A DNA stretch of 64,000 bases from Micromonospora sp. MH99 (GTDB lineage Bacteria; Actinomycetota; Actinomycetes; Mycobacteriales; Micromonosporaceae): positions 1 through 64,000 of the forward strand of contig NZ_MUZA01000001.1 in assembly GCF_021442385.1 (NCBI RefSeq), written 5' to 3'. The notes below the pieces were generated by a model that saw only the letters and a list, made by a program, of their open reading frames with translations, had not been told where the DNA came from and did no database searches. The translations under genes and the position numbers were made by a program. Of the stretch, positions 62,119 to 64,000 are shown in pieces (within the stretch, counting starts at the first letter, position 1; the number at the start of each line of letters is the position of its first letter).

Positions 62119-63000
62119 TCAGTTGTTGATGGCGCGGAACACGTCGTCGAGCCGGGTCGGTCCCGCCGCCAGGTCCCGCAGCTCCACGGCGTGGTCCCGC
62201 GCCCAGCCGAGCAGGAGGTGCAGGTCTTTCTGCAGCTCGAAGGACTCGACAGTGACCTTCCCGTCGGCGTCGACGGCGGCCTGCACCGGCAGCGGTGGAA
62301 CCGGCGCGGCAAGGGAGAAGCGGATCACGCCGGGGAGGGTGTGGGTCAGCTCGGAGACGGTGCCCTCACGGTGGAGGGTGCCCTCGTGCATGAGCCCGAT
62401 CCGGTCCGCGCGCTGCTGCGCCTCCTCCAGGTAGTGCGTGGTGAGCACGATGGTGGCGCCGTTCTCCCGCAGCCGGTCCACGGTCGCCCACACGGCGTCG
62501 CGGGACTGGATGTCCAGGCCGGTGGTCGGCTCGTCGAGGAAGATCAGCTCCGGGGTGCCGTAGACAGCCGTGGCGAAGTCCAGCCGCCGCTTCTCACCGC
62601 CGGAGAGCTGGGACACCTTGCGGCCGGCTCGACCGGTGAGGTCGACCAGGTCGAGCACCCGGTCGACGTCGTCGGTGCGCCGGGTGAGCCGGCCGATCAG
62701 GCCGACGGACTCGCGTACGGTGAGGTCCGGGGAGAAACCACTCTCCTGGAGCATGACGCCCATACGGGGACGTACGGCTCGCCGATCGTCGGGGCTGTGC
62801 CCGAAGACCCGTACGCTGCCCGAGGTTGGCCTCCGGTGCCCCTCGACGACTTCCAGGGTCGAGGTCTTGCCCGCCCCGTTGGTGCCCAGCAGCGCGTAGA
62901 GCTCCCCGGGTCGTACCTCGAAGGTGAGGTCCTTCACGGCGGGGAAGTCACCGTAGGTGAGGTTCAGCCGGTCGACTTCGATGACAGGTGTGGTGGACAT
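62119..63000 (-). CDS. ABC exporter ATPase
   Basis: The protein has 293 residues from ATG 63000. Walker A LGTNGAGKTSTLEVVE, signature QLSGGEKRRLDFATAV, Walker B LIFLDEPTTGLDIQSRDAVWA, switch LTTHYLEEAQQRADR. First gene of the leftward pair; divergent from the histidine kinase at 63108. Confidence 0.92.
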   Translation of the reverse strand: MSTTPVIEVDRLNLTYGDFPAVKDLTFEVRPGELYALLGTNGAGKTSTLEVVEGHRRPTSGSVRVFGHSPDDRRAVRPRMGVMLQESGFSPDLTVRESVGLIGRLTRRTDDVDRVLDLVDLTGRAGRKVSQLSGGEKRRLDFATAVYGTPELIFLDEPTTGLDIQSRDAVWATVDRLRENGATIVLTTHYLEEAQQRADRIGLMHEGTLHREGTVSELTHTLPGVIRFSLAAPVPPLPVQAAVDADGKVTVESFELQKDLHLLLGWARDHAVELRDLAAGPTRLDDVFRAINN

Positions 63001-63058
63001 GCACCCATGACAGCGCGGGGACGGCCGGCCGGTCAGTGGCGCCATGTCATCAGCGGAT

Positions 63059-63073
63059 GTGACGCGGTGTCAC
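63059..63073. promoter_or_regulatory. inverted repeat gtgac-n5-gtcac between exporter and kinase
   Basis: gtgac (63059-63063) and gtcac (63069-63073) in the 107-bp divergent region. It could be the binding site of a response regulator encoded after the kinase, outside the window. Confidence 0.5.
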
Positions 63074-63107
63074 TGGTCGTGGCCTCTGGCTGCCCGATAC
63101 TGGTGTG

Positions 63108-64000
63108 GTGACCGCGAGATCACCGCGCTTCACCGAGTCGACGCAGGGAAGGCTGCGCCGGCTGAACCTGGTTACGTCACTGCCGCCCGTGGTGTTCGCC
63201 GCGGTGGTCCTGCTCTACACCGACGCCCGTACCTGGTGGCACATCGTCGTCCTGGCACCGGGTGCCGTGGCGGCCGTGGTGGCCTTCGAACGGTGGACGG
63301 CCAACGACCTGGCGAGGGTGGCGCTGCCGTGCCTGGTCGTGGCGGGGGCGGTGTGGCCACTGGGGGTCCTGGTGACCGGCAGCCCCAACGCCTACTGGGG
63401 GTTCTGCGCCGTGGGCTCCCTCACCCTGCGTGAGGTGCGGAGGCGCCGGAAGCTGGTGATGGCCGGGCTGTTCACCTACGTCGCGGCCGTCGGCGCGGTG
63501 CGGCTGCTGGTGCAGCGGGACGACATCGGTCACGTTGTGATCACCTACGTCCTCGTCCCGACTGCCCTGACCGTCATCGTGACGGTCTTCACGGTGGTGG
63601 GGGAGCGCTTCTACGACCTCATCCGGGAACTCGAACAGACCCGGGAGCGGGAAGCGGAACTCGCGGTGATCCGCGAACGCGTCCGGTTCGCCAGCGACCT
63701 GCACGACATCCAGGGTCACACCCTGCACGTGGTGAAGCTGAAGATCGCTCTGGCGCAGCGGCTGCTGCTGCGCGACACCGAGCGGGCGGAAAAGGAGCTG
63801 CGCGAGACGTACGCGCTGGTCAGCGACACGATCGCACAGACCAAGGAACTCGCGTACGCCCAACGGCGGCTCAACCTCACGGCGGAACTCGAGAACGCGA
63901 AGAACCTGTTCGAGGCCGCCGGCATCCGGGTCCGGGTGACCCGCGAGGCCGACATCGATGACCGCGCCAGCGAACTGCTCGGTCAGGTGCTGCGGGAGAC
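63108..64000 (+). CDS. DesK-type sensor histidine kinase (3' end outside window)
   Basis: 297 codons are present from GTG 63108; the gene runs off the right edge. Membrane segments in the first 160 residues (VFAAVVLLYTDA; VLAPGAVAAVVAF; VALPCLVVAGAVWPLGVL...), then the HisKA_3 dimerisation helix FASDLHDIQGHTLHVVKLKIALA with phospho-acceptor His 199, and the start of the ATPase region. It would signal to a NarL-type regulator controlling the divergent ABC exporter. Confidence 0.9.
   Translation, partial: MTARSPRFTESTQGRLRRLNLVTSLPPVVFAAVVLLYTDARTWWHIVVLAPGAVAAVVAFERWTANDLARVALPCLVVAGAVWPLGVLVTGSPNAYWGFCAVGSLTLREVRRRRKLVMAGLFTYVAAVGAVRLLVQRDDIGHVVITYVLVPTALTVIVTVFTVVGERFYDLIRELEQTREREAELAVIRERVRFASDLHDIQGHTLHVVKLKIALAQRLLLRDTERAEKELRETYALVSDTIAQTKELAYAQRRLNLTAELENAKNLFEAAGIRVRVTREADIDDRASELLGQVLRE

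Noticed and set aside
1-64000. CRISPR arrays, insertion sequences, rRNA and tRNA genes
   Set aside because: I looked for direct-repeat arrays, transposase motifs and conserved RNA elements and found none I could support.

Overview
The window is high-GC actinomycete DNA. Reading frames are GC3-rich, GTG and TTG starts are common, genes overlap by ATGA/GTGA/TTGA, and there are a SARP/AfsR regulator, a CU044_5270-type anti-sigma candidate and WYL, LysR and DesK-type regulators. A Micromonosporaceae-like host is my inference from the mix of families; no rRNA or tRNA is present to test it.

Left flank (1-10.7 kb): the 5' end of a LURP-one-type gene; a coupled pair made of a lipoprotein with a membrane anchor and a protein with two RHIM-like amyloid-type motifs; an ECF sigma factor with its coupled membrane partner; then a decayed stretch (about 4.9-7.2 kb) with frameshifted or truncated remnants of a GH43-type glycosidase, a LamG protein and a LuxR-type regulator around one intact membrane-protein gene. 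After this come a lipoprotein, a small hypothetical gene, and an NmrA-type reductase divergent from a WYL regulator across a palindromic operator.

Centre (10.7-46.6 kb, perhaps to 51.3 kb): what looks like a biosynthetic cluster with no NRPS or PKS. It has three ATP-grasp ligases, a split class II glutaminase plus PP-loop synthetase, a cobalamin-type radical SAM enzyme, a two-component flavin monooxygenase (acyl-CoA-dehydrogenase-like oxygenase plus flavin reductase), two related 2OG-oxygenase-fold proteins (one lacking the expected metal and 2OG residues), a PIG-L deacetylase, two HAD phosphatases, an alpha/beta hydrolase, a methyltransferase, an APH-fold kinase, a DUF402 (FomD-like) hydrolase, and a copy of homoserine dehydrogenase. 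Transport is by an amino-acid ABC importer, an ABC-2 exporter and an EamA exporter. Two stand-alone YbaK-type aminoacyl-tRNA deacylases suggest self-protection against a toxic amino acid that would be mischarged. My working hypothesis is a small peptide or pseudopeptide containing an unusual amino acid, possibly of the homoserine/threonine family. LysR (two), ArsR-like and SARP regulators are present, and a G6PDH copy may supply NADPH.

Right flank (47-64 kb): WrbA-type quinone reductase divergent from the SARP/AfsR gene, a secreted TAP-like peptidase, a SnoaL-like protein, a SMI1/KNR4 protein, a DUF7002-like protein with ART-like features, a two-CxxC protein, an ATP-grasp remnant, then a translationally coupled DUF4407 membrane protein plus CHAT protease with an overlapping convergent small membrane gene (a plausible cell-death or defence unit). 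The window ends with a lipoprotein and an ABC-2 exporter divergent from a truncated DesK-type histidine kinase gene.
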